Shown: positions 23,055 to 36,140, numbered from the stretch's first letter. The stretch: 64,000 bases of DNA from Thunnus maccoyii (GCF_910596095.1 NC_056547.1:25873647-25937646), one strand, 5' to 3'. Notes: generated from the sequence alone by a model not told the origin. A program made the numbers and translations.

Positions 23055-26000
23055 CTGCAGAGAGGATTTTAAGAGTTAAAATTGACAAAAATTATGACAA
23101 AAATTTTTGTTGTGTTGTATCATCAGTAATCAGCATTTGTGATTTTTTTTTTTAAAATTTCGTTTCATATTAAGAAGTGATGAAATGATATCCAAATGTG
23201 TTGGTGCTCATAAATGCTACAAAACCACTAACACACTTTAAATTTCACAGCAGCCATACACACTGGCTGTGACTACAGAGTGAGTGGGCCCACCCAGTGC
23301 TGAGGCTGGCAGTAAAGGTTGTGGGGATGGGTGCAGGTTGGGCTCTGAAAAAAAACTTTGCTCATTAACAGCAGTTGGCATGTATTGGGTAAAAGATAAG
23401 GCTAGTCTATCTCAAAACAATTCTCACATACCCATATATACATTGAAACAGGTTTTGGTTGCTGGCATTGTTCCTACTTTCCATAGTGGCTGTGAAGAAA
23501 TCCCTTCTGAACACGTTCCAATGTAAGTGATGGGTGATAAGGTCCACAGTCCTTGTTCTGTGTGAACATGCCTTCTTAAGTTCAGCCACAGCTAGTATGA
23601 GGCTTCAGCAGTCTGAGATAGTCAAATTAAGTGGCTATTTACCAAAGTTACCATCTTTTTGATACAATGTTCCCTATTTGCATTTCCCTAGACAGTGTTT
23701 CCTTGATGAGCTGTGGTGGAAGGACAGTAACACAAAGAGGGAATTACATACCAAAAACACTGTAACTTACACCCACTGCTAACTCAGACTGGTGAAGCCT
23801 TTGTGAATCAGCCAATTTTTAAATCAAGCAGCAACCAGTCTCGATGACAATCAACTGCTGCCAATACATTTTTCCCTGGTAGAGGCAGGCCTAACTTAAA
23901 TCCGTTAGCCAATCCAACACTTTGTTCAAGAGTGACATATCTTGGCTGCTACTGGAAACATAAAAACTGATGTGGATATTAATTACAGGATGAATCCTAA
24001 TGTTTTTGGTGACCCTCTGACCTTTACTATAGCACCACCAGACCATAATTCCATTTGAACACAAGAAATATCAAAATCTAATAGGCAGATTGTCAAGAAA
24101 TTCACTGAACACATTCATATTTCCAGAATGGACAGAGGTTTAACCAACTGAGACTTGATAGAGTAACCAGTGTAACGATGCTTATCAACCTAGCTGGACC
24201 AAATGTCTGGGTAGGACATCACCTCATGTCCAGTTTAGAAAGTGTTTTTCTCATTCAAAGGTCTAACAAAAGTAACTGTGTACATAACCTTATTTTATCA
24301 GTTTAAAATATTTCACTACAACAGAGCCTAAACAAAGCAAATGTGGCTATTAACAAAATGAGCAAAATGGGAACATCCTTAGAAGAGGTGAATAGAGTAG
24401 CCAAACACTGTACAGCAGGCCTTACTTCCTATGTAAGTAACAATTACTAAGGTAGAATAATTCAGGGCTTAATACTGTTTGGCATGCATCTTAGCACTGT
24501 GGCTTGGGTCACAGTGCTAAGATAAATAGGGAGTAGTTAAAGATTTAGTTTATTTGTGTACAGTTTAATAATCACAGTGTAGACAGACTGTCTGTTAGCT
24601 CAGTGTCGGTGCAGTAATCTGATTTACTGCCCCCAAGCAAGAGATCACCACCTGAGCTGGAGTCTGAGTTATGCTCTGTTAGCATGCACAGCTACTGCTG
24701 TTTGAAAGTGATACTCCCATCGAAGACAATGTTTAAAAAGCATAGCTGAAGTTGAGTCATGGCACCTGATTTAAAAAGCCAAAGCAGAGCAGGGATCAGC
24801 AGATCTTCACGCTCTCTAAACACACAAAACATGCACTAAATACATAAATGCAAACAATAGTTACAGCACTCCCCATAAAATAACAAATGGTTGCTTTTAC
24901 ATTTCTGTTTGAGTATGAATTTAACTAACAAGATTCATTGGTGATCTTTGGTACAGCTGTGGAAGGCAGAAGACAGGAAGCTAGTCTGGGTGTAATTAAC
25001 AGGATAGTGTTATTTAGCTTTGATGTCTGCTTTGGTTTTATCAGAAATTCTAGAGGCGGACCTCAGAACTGCATTACAGAAGGATTCAATGAAGGAAGAA
25101 AAGCTACTAAAATTTAAGGATACATTCACAATTTTTAGAGTGTGGCTTAAAACAACAGTTAGATGTCCATATGAATAGTGAAAGAGGTTTTCCTCGCTGT
25201 AAATATTCCTCCTGTTCATACCAGCTATTAAAAGATCCCCCTCAACTTGCTGAACATTTGCAAATGCAAAAATGTATTTAAAAGTGTATCTGAAGCTTAT
25301 ATGAGGCTTCAGCAGTCTGAGTTAATCATATCAAGTGCATATCTGCTACATTTTGTCTTTTTTGCATAACATTCCCTCTTTGTGTTTCCTCGAACAGTGT
25401 TTCCCTGTTGAGGAAGTATAGAAATAAAAAGAGGGACTTAAATTAGACTTACATTACTTACACTTTCACTGTGAGTGCATTATGAAGGGATCTTCTAGTG
25501 GCCAGTATGAACAGGAGGAATGATCATAGCAAGAAAAGAAAAACCTGTTTCAATACTCACTGCGCACCTGATTTGTTTTAAGACAAACTTACAAAATTGT
25601 GAACTCGTCTTTTAAAATATTTGGTGCTGTATTTACTGCTGTACTGTCCACTTTGAATCTTGTACTAATACATGAAACATGAAAAATAGAAATGCATGTA
25701 TAATTTAATACAAATGTTACTGCTGTAAATACCAGTTACTTTATTAATGTTCAGTTTACTATTGTTTGTGATTTGACTCACTTATATGGCAGTATTTGAG
25801 ACTGTACTTTGTTGTAGTGAATAGGTGGATCTGATAGTGTAGTTCATACATTTATAAAAAATTACCATGAATCTGATTTGGCACAATGTGAATAACAATT
25901 AACATTACAATATTTTTATTACAATTGTTTCATGTATTGTTTCACAAACGGTCGCATTTAATTTATTCACAGTTTACTACGCAATTGTTGTGAAGTGTGA

Positions 26001-26489
26001 TTGTGCGTCTTCAGGTGACTTTTGGCGACATTTACTCCCATTCCGTCTCTAAAAAGGTGTTTTGAATGTATTTCCTACTGTTTTTTCACATTATTTAGTT
26101 TCATGTTTTACCAGCAGTAGTATAAGTTGCAGTGTTGTGGCAAGCAAACAGGAATGAGGGATTTTTTTTAAAGTTGAACGTGACATGAAGACAAATTTTC
26201 CCCCTCCTTAATTAGTGCCCCTTTAAGCCCTTTAGGAAAAAAAAATCTGTATTATTTATTAGTGCCCGCCCCTGGGAACGTGCTGCTGTGTGTCGAATAT
26301 CAAACACCATCAAACTGGCTTCTTCTGGATTCAGATTCCCTCTTCATCTGTAAGCTGCTGTGAAGGTCTGAGACTTTAGAAAAGTTCTGCTACAGCCTGA
26401 AACAAAGGCCTTACTCATCCCGGTGCGCATCACTTTCTCATGTCAGCTACTGTTGCTAAAAGCGGATACATTAACGATGTCAGTCTCAC
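23055..26489 (-). other. paqr7: paqr7 5' UTR intron with two direct repeat copies
   Basis: This 3.4-kb intron lies between the proposed exon 1 and the coding exon. Two related segments in the same orientation at about 23600-23760 and 25295-25450 share ATGAGGCTTCAGCAGTCTGAG and an AGTGTTTCC..GAGGGA pattern. A perfect 14-bp-stem hairpin lies at 24488-24523. No coding exon was recognised. Confidence 0.6.
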
Positions 26490-26645
26490 CTTGTCGTGAT
26501 TGCTCGTTTCCTTCACTTTCCGCTGCTGAGATGACCTCTTCCACTCCCTCCGCCCGCCGACACAAATATTCAACAGATGAATCGTTGCTCTGCTGTGAGA
26601 AGGCAGAGTCAAGCTACTCGACGTCAGGAGCACATAACCGGAAGA
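26490..26645 (-). promoter_or_regulatory. paqr7: Proposed paqr7 noncoding exon 1 and promoter
   Basis: On the minus strand a strong donor (GACAAG then GTGAGACTG) ends an exon at 26490. CCGGTTATG preceded by CTTCTT (plus-strand ACCGGAAGAAG, an ETS-type site near 26637-26647) marks the likely core promoter. The acceptor at 23055-23056 is the natural partner. There is no ATG-initiated conserved peptide here. Confidence 0.5.
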
Positions 26646-26818
26646 AGAGTGATTCAGCCAAAAATAAAGCATAATTCTCTGACTTGGTTTAGTTAGAAAT
26701 AAAGCTACAGGCGAGACAAAACTGGCCTGATGGACATGTGAACCATCCCATAAATAATACACTGACATATTTATCAATTCAAATATAATAGAAATCAGAA
26801 CTAGTGCAAAGAACGGGC

Positions 26819-26864
<46 letters not shown>
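26819..26864. repeat. (TTA)n microsatellite
   Basis: About 15 uninterrupted TTA units lie just upstream of the proposed paqr7 promoter. Confidence 0.95.
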
Positions 26865-26865
<1 letters not shown>

Positions 26866-28224
26866 ACTACATTTTGATACAGTGCAGGTTGACAGCAGAT
26901 ACATGCAGATGTGGATAAAATGCAGATGTAGATTGAATTTGTTCAAATGTACTTAACAAAATTTGTGTTTTGATTTCCTAACTCTAGCTTATATAAACTT
27001 AGTATTGGCAGGTATACAGATTGGCTTGGCCAGTACACAGAAGGTCTGTAGGCATGTAGACGTGTTGTGTCACCCTATCAAATATATTCATGTAATGCAG
27101 GGGCGGCCCCTGCCATCGATCACGTAGGTGGTTGCTCAGGGTGCCAAATAAGGGAGGGGGCACCAAATGAATGGGACATGTTTTTTTTTCTTGTTGTTTT
27201 TTTCTAAATGACAGGTGTGCATGTACACAGTTTTTGGAAACACACTCTTATTCTCCCTCTTTTCCCTTATAGACTTGCATGGGTTTTCATTTTCATTTGA
27301 TTTTCAAAGCCAGAAAGTCAGTTTTCACTCAACAGCCACTAATCTTCATGTGCTACCTCAAGCCATGCCACCAAAAACCTCACTGAATGGTGCCTTAACC
27401 CCCGCTTGACTTTTTGTCTGGAGGACTTGGAGGTCTTTGTCTGGATTGGAGGAACCATTGTTGTTGGGCTCCAATGTAAATGTAATGTAAATATAGCTGG
27501 CTCTCTGGAACAGTAAACCCAGGTGTTTTATTTTGAAAACTCATACCGGAAATGCACTGCACTTCTTATTCTGCAAGACACCGTACATCAGGAGGAAGAA
27601 GGTGGTTTTCAATAAACTAAAAAAAAAAAAAAAAAAAAGGACTTACGGGAAGAAAAGTTCATTCGGACGTGAGGAGGCTTCACCCTTTACAGTCCTCCTA
27701 CAGCAGACAGCTGGGCAGATGTTTCATGATGTGCTCATCTGTAAATGCATATTCTCCTCTTATCTGAGAGAATATAACAAAAAACGTGCTCCAACGTTCG
27801 GGAGTCTTTCACGACTTTCTTTACTTCATTCAAACTGTTATCTGGATGCGAAGTTTCTCACTTAAATGTACACATGTCTAATAAGAGCAAAAGGCGGAGC
27901 AGGTATTCAGACTGTGTGGGTGTGAACTCCTGGAACATTCTTTCTCAGTGACAAGCTGCCCAGGAGTTTTTTTTTTTTTTTACTTAAACAGATATCATAC
28001 AGGCAGCAGCAGCTATAGTCACACTCCACTCCACACAGTTAAGATACTTATCAAATTTTACTTAGGTAAACAGGTGTGATAGGAGATAAACCAGGCAGGC
28101 ATGTGAGGATTAGTTAAAGGTGTTATACTGTAGGCAAAGTTTGAAGGCAACAGAATCCCTTTTCTCACTTTAAAACCCCTGAGTGATTTCCTGCTAAAAC
28201 AATAGCCAGCACAGAATCCCCCAT
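26865..28224. other. Intergenic spacer
   Basis: This AT-rich spacer has A runs near 27620-27638 and T runs near 27967-27982. Around 27100-27180 there is a GGGGCGGCCCC-type palindromic, repeat-like sequence. No gene was recognised. Confidence 0.5.
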
Positions 28225-28420
28225 CAAACCAGAACTTGTTGGTTTTACACTTTGGTTTTTGAACAAAATATACATGAAGCCTGCTGTTAGTGAATTTAAG
28301 AGGTGCTGGTAGGCAGATTTTTACTGACAGAGACAGGCTAGCTTTCCCATGTTTCCAGTCTTTGTGCTAAGTTAAGCAAACCATCATATTTACCGTACAG
28401 ACATGAGAGTGATATTGATC
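28225..28420 (-). repeat. Dispersed repeat, CTGCCTACCAGCACCTCT family, copy 2
   Basis: The reverse complement of this segment matches the element at 17691-17990, including CTGCCTACCAGCACCTCTTA and CAAAAACCAAAGTGTAAAAC. It lies in the opposite orientation to copy 1. It is probably a MITE fragment. Confidence 0.6.
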
Positions 28421-30250
28421 TTCTCCATCCATATTTCCCAATATGTTGAACTATTGACTTGACCAATTCAGCATTTCACCAAAGTTGAACTGGCAGTCGA
28501 CAGATTTAAAAAATAGTATCAAAATTGATTCATCAGAGCCAGAGGTATCTCTTCTATTCCATGCATTCTTTTTCTTGGCCACACCTGGCACCTACATTGC
28601 CCACAGTGCAATTGACAGAGCTTTGGGTGTGTTAGTAGCAGATAACAGTAGCCTTCAGCAGAGATGAGGAGCATGCTACTGAAATCTGGTAATTCCACTT
28701 CCAGTCCAACTCCAAATACCTCAAGTTAGGCCACTTTAGGCAATTTATCAGACTTTGCTAAGATTCCTCTGGAGCCACAAAAGGCTCTATACAACTCTAA
28801 ACAGACTTTGATGTGTAAAATTGGTGCACTTTCCCTTTAAAGGGCTTGGTGATATTTCAGGAGATTGTTTTGAATCAAATCCAGCGTGTGTAAATAATAA
28901 TGGCTCTGGCACATTGCCAAAAGATTTCTGCATCCCAGTTGGTTATCAAATCCATCAAAGGTCTCCATTGTTGTTTGGATCTAAAGCAACAGAACTTGTT
29001 GCATAATCAGTTAGTCTGAAGCAGTAGTCAGAGTTGGCTCTGGAGTTTGAGCTCTGCTCAATGTAAATTGTCCAGTGCACTTACATATTTCTTAACACTT
29101 CATTTTACCCTTAGAACATAAGAACACTAATAGCTGTCTCCAACAGAAGAGGTTTAGACATTTACAGTGTCTGTGAGTCACTGATTTTACATTTGATTAC
29201 TGAGGACTAAAAAACACAACACACAACACAACTTTTGGACATATATGTATGCATGTGCATGTGTTTTGGGGTTTAAAAAAAAAAGCCTTTTCTTATAAGT
29301 ATGTCATCATCCACAGGAGTTAGATAATGTAACAAAGTACAAAGTATTGTGAGGCTCATTTTTGGCTTTGGCTTGTGTTGACTTGTCACTTCCTCAAAGG
29401 GCCGTTTGACAGTTAAGACGTGGTTATTGCGCCAAGGTTGGAGTTGAATTTAGGTTAACATAAGGCATAGTGTTGAGGCACGTGGTTAATGGTTAGTGGT
29501 TAAGGAGTGCCTTGTGTTGAAGAAAGTCTTCGCAAGTATAAAAGTTGTTAGAGTAAGAAAGGGGGAATGCACTCATTTGTTTGCATATTTGTGAGTATGT
29601 GTGTACTGGAGGATGACAAGAGGAGGAGGGGAAGAACAACAGCACAGATGTAAAAGATCCTCACACTCTGAATGCACATGTCACTGAAATAACATCAGAA
29701 ACTGCAGATTGAGATCTAGGTTTAGCATTTCCCAGCTTCTCACAGTGTTTGCAATAATCAACACTCCTGTCCTGTCCTGGAGGAAATTAGTTCACAGTGT
29801 ACTGGACACCAGAAACTGTGGTCCACTTACAGGTTCAGACTAAATCTGGCCTGACCAGTTTTCCTCTACAGACAGGATTTCATCTGAAAAACTGGCGCCG
29901 TTTAAATATGTAAAGTGCTGATGGGAGCAAGTGCATAATGTTAAATTAGTGATTCATTTGCACACTGGGCAAATTAAAGCTGCAGTTGCAGTTGCATCTA
30001 ATCTAACAGATGAGACTCATTTGAAACACCTCAGTGGTAATTTGAATTGGTGAAACATTCCTGTTGTTAAAATTAAATTCAAATTATAGGTCTGCATGAC
30101 AAATACCTAAGTCTAGAACAAGTGTAATCTATGAAAATTGGTTCAGTTGTGAGGTGTCATCAGCAAAATTGAGCATTTACTGTAGGTCTGATTTATTTAT
30201 TTATTTATGAACAAAATATTCAATCTCCATCTAATTTTATAGAGTTTATA
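28421..30250. other. Intergenic spacer
   Basis: No gene or RNA was recognised in this AT-rich stretch. Confidence 0.5.
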
Positions 30251-31140
30251 CTTTTTTTATAACTTTATTTTTCAAGATGTGAGGCAAGATAGTAACATAC
30301 AAAACACAACCAATGTAACACCCCACACTCACCTCCAAATCCCCTCAGCAATTCATCCATGTATACATTCAAATTCATATTATTCACAGTCTTTCTCTCT
30401 CTAATCTATCACCTCATCCTCCCCACCACCGAAAGCAGCTCATACAATGATACAAGCTGAATTACATATATGTATCATTAGGGAAAGTTTCATTCTAAAA
30501 GCTACAAAACAAATAACCAATCAGTATTAATTCCATAAACATAATACAACTGAGAAGAGAGAGACAAATCATAGAAATAAATAAATGCTTGATAATAATG
30601 CTGATAAAGTAATTAATTAAAAAAGAGTGAAAAGAATAAAAGGATGTGCCCCCCCTGTTTGGTTGTTGACTCCTCCCAATATCTCTATGCAAATCTCCCA
30701 TTTGGTCCACAGTATGCGTCTCATTTCAAGATTTCTTCTGGTTTTATATGTTAACTGCTCCATTTCTTTTACTTGTTCCATTAGGTTCCTCCATTTCTCT
30801 ATACTAGGGCTCTGAAGCCAGTTTTTGTTATAAGTGCATCCTTAATATTCTAGTAAGTTACTTGTCTTCAGTTCCGACTATCCTCTTTGACATTTTTCCT
30901 TGCAAAATATATTCATGGGTAATTTTGAGGTCCATTTTCAAAACATAAATGATTTTTGTACAAATATCTTCCCAGTACATTTTCAAAGGACAGGACCAGA
31001 AGATGTGGCTATAATCAGCATGGTGTTCTCCACAGACCCTCCATCATTTTGGTGATACTGATTGTTGGAGTTTTGCTTGTTTGCTTGGTGTTACAAAATA
31101 TCTAATCTGAAACTTCCATGCATATTCTTGCCAGAACTGA
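30251..31140 (-). mobile_element. L1/Tx1-like LINE, decayed 3' end of ORF2
   Basis: Translation of the minus strand from 31130 leftward gives WQEYAWKFQIRYFVTPSKQ, a stop, then CGEHHADYSHIFWSCP and MYWEDI. This is the Cys/His-rich C-terminal pattern of L1/Tx1-type ORF2 proteins (C..H.aDhsHIFW.CP). Stops and frame breaks show it is dead. The 3' end at about 30251 has an AATAAAG-type signal followed by an A run on the minus strand, fitting target-primed insertion with 5' truncation. Confidence 0.75.
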
Positions 31141-32916
31141 GAAGCTGTTGTCTTATGTGAAGATAGACTATAGAGTATAGACTTTATACTTGATCATCAG
31201 TATAGTATTAGCTCTGAATTGGAAGGATCTCTTAAAATGTTGCACTCACATCACCAGTAATTCTATTTCACAGTTTGAAATAGATCTTTTGAGTGTGAGG
31301 CTCACATTCTTTCTGTTTATCTTACAAATTTTTATTTCCTGCTGTTAACCACATGCACTCGCTCAATAATTTCACTTCCTGTGACAGGCCCATTTTATTT
31401 TTGTCTCTATACTTTCTTTATTATCCGTCCAATTGTATTGATTGATTTTATTTTAGATGTTGTTTTAGGTAAGAGGTCAACATATTATATTTCCTTTTTT
31501 AAAAAAATACTCTGATGATACTGGTGATACTTTTTTATCACAGCATCTTGAGTTGTATTTCTCAGTACATCATTGAGTCAGCCTTTGCTGCTATACTGTG
31601 TATACTTCGTACATGTTGAGTGTTACTTACGCTACTTTGTTGATTTGTTAAAAATTAAAGCATAAAGTTGAAGACATGGATTAGAAAAGGATTCACTCTC
31701 TGGGCAAGACTAGGTAAAGCAAGCAACTGCTTCAAGGCCCTTAAAGACCTCCAGGCATCTTAAGACGCCTAGGTTTGCTGTGTTTGTTTTATCAGCATAG
31801 GTGGCATACCTTTCTCTGATGTGTTATTATCTCATTTTGTGGCCCTGTATTGTTGAGGGGCCCTGTGTCAAAACAGGTTTTAACATGTGTGCTATTTTAG
31901 TTCATTTTGTGTTCAAAAGGGACACAATAAGTTCAACTTTGAGGTGTCATAGTAGCAGAGGTACAAGAATAGATACATGGTAAAGATTGGTAACGAAAAA
32001 AAACTATAATACCAAATCCATTATGAGCATTTATTGTATACAAAATGAAGGATTAATAACACAGAATAAAAAATACTAAATACTGTAAACACCAATATAG
32101 TGACTATAAAGCCACAAATTAGTGAGGAGATGATGCATTGATCAAATTGCCACAAACTAACTGACACACAGAAAAACTAGCACTAGGTAATATTATGCTA
32201 GCATAATAGTACTATTTTTGTCTTTCAGGGCATACAGTAATGAAGCTGCACTGTATAGTCTGCTATGTGCTATGTGAACTTGGAGGCGACAGGCTAAACT
32301 CATTGCACAGGGTGCAGGAGGTTAGGAGTCAATTTGCCCCAGGGTTTCTTAACAGTGTTATCCTCCCATGTCAGCATGTTTTGTTTTCTCTTCCACCCAA
32401 TATCTACTGTACTTTAAGTTGTACATAGATCACTTTAACTTGTTCAACCAGTTTTCAACCAGTTTCCCAGTAAGGTGACTCTTTTTTGTTTGTATTTCTC
32501 TTGAAGACTCTCTTGTTTTTAGCAAGATTCCCATACCGTGTCCTGTTATTGTCCATTATATCCACAGAGGGGCAGTGTTTCTTCTTGTAAACCTGTTGAT
32601 TGTAGCAGATAGTAACTCATTCATAAAGGAGCAAATGACATTGGATCTATGAAGACCCCAAACTGGAAAAAACTGTTGGGAAATTTTGTAGGTGTGTGTT
32701 TTGTGAACACAGTTTACATTTCATTAACCGTGATGATGTTTGTCCTGTTTTATAGGTTATGACCATTTGTTGCAAACATGTTGCAGACTCCAACATCAGC
32801 TTTTAGGAAGCATATGTATATACAAAACATAAGTGAGTAAACCAACACTGCACCACAGCCAGATTAACCCTTAGGGTACCTTGGCGCAAAAATGAGTTTG
32901 CATGACAAACTGTGGG
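31141..32916. other. Intergenic spacer
   Basis: This is AT-rich spacer. No gene, RNA or clear full-length repeat was recognised. Confidence 0.5.
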
Positions 32917-33875
32917 TTAAGGGGAACCTATTATGCTCACTTCCAGCTCTATATTTTTATTCTGTGACTCCACTAGAGTAGCTTTGCATTGTTCACAGTT
33001 CAAAAACCTCATTATTTATTTTATACTGGCCCTTTATGCAGCCCCTCAGTTCAGCCTCTGTCTCTTAACAGGCAGTCTTAGCTCCTGTCTCTTTAAGGCC
33101 CCCCTCCAGATGAGCCCGCTCTGTTCTGATTTGGCCAGCTTTCCAGAAGCCTGTTGAGGAGCAGCCGTATCAGAGTTGTGTTAAGTTACTGCCGATGCAA
33201 ACCCAAAATGTCCTTCTTTACTGCTTCATATTAAAAGCTTTTGAATTACTAAATAATGAGAGACTTTCATTGTGAAGAATTTACAGGAAAAATTTCCCTC
33301 ACCAAGTTAGCAGAGCTTCGTTAGCGGCGCTAAAATCTAATCGACACAACAACAAATGGAGATATTTGGAGTTCTTTGTTCAGCGGATGAGTTGATGAGA
33401 AAATAATGCAGGGAGGAACAGTGCAAGCAGTGATGATGATGTCTGATGAAGAACTGCAGACAACCAGCACACCTCCAACAGGTAAACTACTTATTTTACT
33501 TTGCTGTGCTGTGTGATGGAAAAACACTCACAGCATGCCAGCTCGACTCATGTCATGGCTCGGCATGACTACCCCCAAAACAATGGAAAAACACCATAAC
33601 ATTAGCAGAGTGGAGCAGTGAACTGGCACGATGTGCATGGAACAGATGACCACATAAAGAAATCTGTCACAAGCTGACATTAGCCCAGACTTTAAGTAGA
33701 AAAAAACAGTGGAAACCGAGTATTCAGAGCAGTCTGAGGCCAGTGCTTCTTGCTCACAGGGATAACTTCTACATATGTTTCCCTCATTATTTGGCCATGT
33801 TTAATATGAACATCTGACGTTGTAACATAATGTATATGAGAGAAAATAAGGAAAAGCATAATAGGTCCCCTTTAA
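32917..33875. mobile_element. TTAA-ended miniature DNA transposon (959 bp)
   Basis: The left end reads TTAAGGGGAACCTATTATGC. The right end read inward (TTTAAAGGGGACCTATTATG) forms a terminal inverted repeat of about 20 bp with a small length difference. TTAA occurs at both termini, consistent with piggyBac-type insertion. There is no transposase frame, so it is a non-autonomous element. Confidence 0.75.
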
Positions 33876-34376
33876 ATTGTAACCTCCTTCTTGTCCCCAG
33901 GAGGTCTAAAAGCCGCAGCATGGTGTACTATTGAACAGAAAATCAATATCACAATATCAACAAATTACACTGAATCAATGGATTGATTCATGATGGTGTT
34001 GTATCTGTGTGTGTGTTTTAGTGACACATTTCACAAGGTTTTAATTAGCATTTAATGAAGAGTTTTTAACCCCATGGAAGCTTTTTAAGTGTCATGTCAG
34101 AAAGTGCTGGCTTTATAGTTAACAGCATGCAGAATTGTTTTTCTTTGTCTCTAACCAGGGCCTTTTTTAACCAGTAAAAACACAACTTTTTGCCTTCTTT
34201 ACTCCTTTATACAACCTTTCTGATAAATTCACATGCGGCTCTAAAACTGTAGAATCAGACCCTCATTTCATGTTGCAGCTGGATAATCACAGTCCAGGGA
34301 TCTGGACTGGAAACTAGCGGACACTTGACATTTTACTTTTCAAACCTTTGACTGAAAAGGATACCATGTCACCGAG

Positions 34377-34810
34377 TTACAGTCCCAGAAGCAGCACATC
34401 TTCTGGCCTAATTGGGTTGGATGGCTCAGCCAGATATCGAGGTGGCATTTTGCCGGAGAATTCCCTCCGCTCCCTGATGATGAGCCCAGTGTGCCTTCGT
34501 TTATCAACGTCTGCTTGCTTTTGCTGAGTAGTTTGTTTTTGCCCTTCGCACAATATATCACCTGTCACATCTAATGGGACCCAGTATGGAGTACACAGGG
34601 CCCCAGCAGATCCCTTGGGTTCATCTTTGTTTCCATTTCCACCATTGCCATAGATAACTGCTTCGATAGCTGCAACCCTCTGGCTCCACTGTACTGGAGA
34701 GCTCTCTTTGTGCTGGTATGAAAACAAATAGTGGCTTTTTTGCACTAAACTGGATAGAAGTCCCATTAAAGCACTTGTGGTAGGATTGAATTTGGATAAC
34801 AACAATAGAC
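34377..34810 (-). CDS. Unrecognised terminal-exon candidate
   Basis: A pyrimidine-rich acceptor (ACTGTGTTGCAG read on the minus strand, AG at 34811-34812) is followed by 144 codons without a stop, ending in TAA at 34377-34379. The encoded C-terminus contains SSPVQWSQRVAAIEAVIYG, LCTPYWVPLDVTGDIL and RRHTGLIIRERREF, and ends RPEDVLLLGL. Composition is protein-like, with charged and polar residues spread evenly. There is no in-frame start at the left limit and no upstream exon could be identified between here and tmem222. Chance open frames of about this length do occur in the window. I do not recognise a family. Confidence 0.3.
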
Positions 34811-35344
34811 CTGCAACACAGTAAAACTACAGATGATGCACAATGCCCAAACAAATATCTGTTCCTGCCACAAAAATGATAAAGTCAGGTTTTAGGATTA
34901 TCTCTACGATACTAATCATATCATTCTCTTATGTATAGGACTGTTTTTGCTTTTCTTTCTGGTTAAGATATCAGTCTAACAATTTAACCTGATCAGTTGA
35001 CAGCATTCCATACACTGTGTAGTATGGAATGCTGTAAGTTAGGCTTAAACAGTGTGTGGAATATCTATCTATATGTCAATAATCTTGTTCCATAAGTGTA
35101 AAATGAGCTAACTTGCTTTGCCATAACCGATATTTGTGTGTTGTTATGGCTATCCAAGCAACATATGTACATCAAGTGTAGGGTTAACTATTGCTAATTT
35201 GAAATTGTTGCCTATACCAATCTTTTTGGCTCAGAACTCCTTAAAATGAATCAATATCTTCCCGTGACACCAGTTTGGAAACCACTGGTATATATGATGC
35301 TTTTGTAAATAATTCACATCACCCTTGACACCTATGAAGTCAGA
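34811..35344. other. Spacer with a perfect hairpin
   Basis: This AT-rich spacer carries the 36-nt hairpin at 35000-35035 (14-bp perfect stem, 8-nt loop). Nothing else was recognised. Confidence 0.6.
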
Positions 35345-36140
35345 AAGACTATGGCTGTAACTGATGATTATTTTATTACAGATTAATCTGCCAATTATAT
35401 GCTTGATTAGTTGACTATTTGCTTGGTCCAAACACCAAAAAAGTAAAAACAGTAAAGTAATAGTAATTCAAGTTTTCCCAAAGGCAAGGGTGACATCTTC
35501 AAATGTCTTGCTTAGCCTGATCAGTATTTCATAAGAAAAACAGCAAATCCTCAGATAGAAGAAGCTGGAACCAGAGACAGTTTTGTGTTTTTACCATAGA
35601 CTGTAAAAAATATGGATGTAGCCACTGTGCTGTCACCCAAATGTTTCTGAAGAGTGGTTTTGAAGATCAAAGTGCGTGGCTCTGGCCATCGCCATCTTGG
35701 CAGTGCTTAACCCCGCCTAACTCCCGGCTAATCCAGAATGGGCAAAGAGGTGGAGCTGAGGTGGGCCGAATGAAGCCTGGTTGCTGAAACAAGCCACCTA
35801 GCGGCTAGCGACCTGTCACTCAAAGCCGCCACATCCTAAATTATGCAACTTTACAGCTTAATAAAAAGTTGTCATGAAAGGGGAAATTAGCCATAGAGAA
35901 CAAACCGTATTTTGTACCAGACTGTAAACATGTTTATTTCTGCTGTAAAGTTGGGCATTTTAACATGGGGGTCTATGGGAAATGACTCGCTTTTGGAGCC
36001 AGCCTCAAGTGGCCATTCGAGGACCTGCAGTTTTGGCACTTCCCCAGAGGTTGCTGCTTGGTTTCAGAGATTCACTTTTTTCAGATTAATTTGCTGGTGA
36101 TTGACTTATTTATTTATTGATTAGTCCTTTCAACTGTATA
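35345..36140. mobile_element. Nested miniature elements: one repeat inserted into a hAT-type relative
   Basis: The outer parts (35345-35590 and about 36071-36140) resemble the ends of the hAT-type MITE at 8574-8912: GATTAATCTG and GATTAGTTGACTATTTG on the left, GATTGACTTATTTATTTATTGATTAGTC on the right. Between them, 35591-36070 begins TTACCATAGACTGT and contains ACCTAGCGGCTAGCG and GTCTATGGG, matching the repeat at 12280-12660. The younger element therefore split an older one. Junctions are approximate. Confidence 0.55.

Noticed and set aside
26430-26777. 115-codon minus-strand frame at the paqr7 promoter
   Set aside because: No ATG in a sensible position; it crosses the proposed donor and has no conserved pattern.
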